A DNA stretch of 5,842 bases from an uncultured Chloroflexota bacterium (GTDB lineage: Bacteria; Chloroflexota; Limnocylindria; Limnocylindrales; CSP1-4), in the NCBI GenBank assembly GCA_903928275.1, contig CAIYQJ010000320.1:1-5842 (forward strand). The letters are read 5' to 3'. Every line of letters begins with the position of its first letter. Within the stretch, counting starts at the first letter, position 1. The notes under the pieces are model-generated. The model ran no database searches. It was not told where the DNA came from and was given only the letters and a program-made list of their open reading frames with translations. This document shows, piece by piece, positions 5,763 through 5,842 of the stretch. The position numbers and the translations under genes are program-made.

Positions 5763-5797
5763 GCGCCGCCGGCCGCGGTCAACGCGGCCGGCGGCGC
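5763..5797 (+). terminator. Strong hairpin terminator, 15-bp perfect stem
   Basis: GCGCCGCCGGCCGCG (5763-5777) pairs perfectly with CGCGGCCGGCGGCGC (5783-5797) around the five-base loop GTCAA. It starts 21 bp after the DUF4349 stop and is followed on the + strand by TCCTCTT, a weak pyrimidine tract rather than a true U-run. The stem can also form in the RNA of the convergent - strand gene, so it may act in both directions. Confidence 0.75.
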
Positions 5798-5841
5798 TCC
5801 TCTTCCAGGGTCCGGCGGGCGTAGCCGCCGATGACCGCGGC
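5779..5841 (-). CDS. C-terminal end of a convergent gene (5' part outside window)
   Basis: Reading the - strand from base 5841 gives 20 codons, AAVIGGYARRTLEEERRRPR, then TGA at 5781-5779. Eighteen of these codons end in G or C, the usage of the other genes here, and a charged helical tail is a common protein C-terminus. The stop falls in the loop of the terminator hairpin, a sensible place for the end of a convergent gene. The other two - strand frames stay open through the hairpin and into the DUF4349 gene, which makes them shadows. The fragment is too short to assign a family. The chief doubt is that 20 codons may be open by chance in such GC-rich DNA. Confidence 0.45.
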   Translation of the reverse strand, partial: AAVIGGYARRTLEEERRRPR

Positions 5842-5842
5842 G

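Noticed and set aside
5831..5842. ATG at 5831 as the start of a + strand gene (ATGACCGCGGCG)
   Set aside because: There is no Shine-Dalgarno before it and only four codons are visible. The - strand frame ending at 5779 fits better with the terminator, but more sequence would be needed to settle it.
1..5842. Mobile elements, CRISPR arrays, tRNA or rRNA genes, toxin-antitoxin pairs
   Set aside because: No terminal inverted repeats, transposase motifs, regular repeat-spacer pattern, tRNA-like cloverleaf or small paired genes were found on either strand.

Overview
The window is very GC-rich (roughly 70% by eye), with G or C at nearly every third codon position. It carries mostly envelope proteins plus an F420-type luciferase-like oxidoreductase. 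This fits a high-GC Actinomycetota or Chloroflexota (Limnocylindria-like) genome. That assignment is an inference from composition and gene families; there is no rRNA or other marker here. No tRNA, rRNA, CRISPR array, insertion sequence or phage gene was seen.

Layout. (1) Positions 2-2276, + strand, hold a tight run of three genes with gaps of 28 and 21 nt: the 3' end of a pentapeptide-repeat protein, a second pentapeptide-repeat protein that is a lipoprotein, and a signal-anchored protein that I read as a papain-like (Cys/His/Asp) peptidase with a beta-rich C-terminal half. (2) On the - strand, converging with that run across a 73-nt gap, is a tandem SIS-domain protein (2350-3546). It resembles the isomerase half of GlmS but has no glutaminase domain. 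(3) Divergent from it across a 167-nt regulatory gap is an F420-dependent LLM-class oxidoreductase (3714-4628), followed on the same strand by a DUF4349 lipoprotein (4758-5741). (4) A strong 15-bp hairpin follows the DUF4349 gene, and its loop also holds the stop codon of a convergent gene that enters from the right edge.

How the parts may work together. The left operon looks like a cell-surface module: two rod-like beta-helix proteins, at least one lipid-anchored, and an exported thiol-peptidase-like protein. The right half mixes sugar-phosphate-like (SIS), redox (LLM) and envelope (DUF4349) functions with no obvious single pathway. The 8-bp palindrome GGACGTCC occurs twice in the SIS/LLM divergent gap and once in the LLM/DUF4349 gap, so these genes may share a regulator. 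The SIS gene appears to be transcribed without a leader, from a TATCAT -10 box seven bases before its ATG.

The most interesting items are the putative papain-like peptidase with its pentapeptide partners, the altered phosphate loop of the SIS protein, and the repeated intergenic palindrome.
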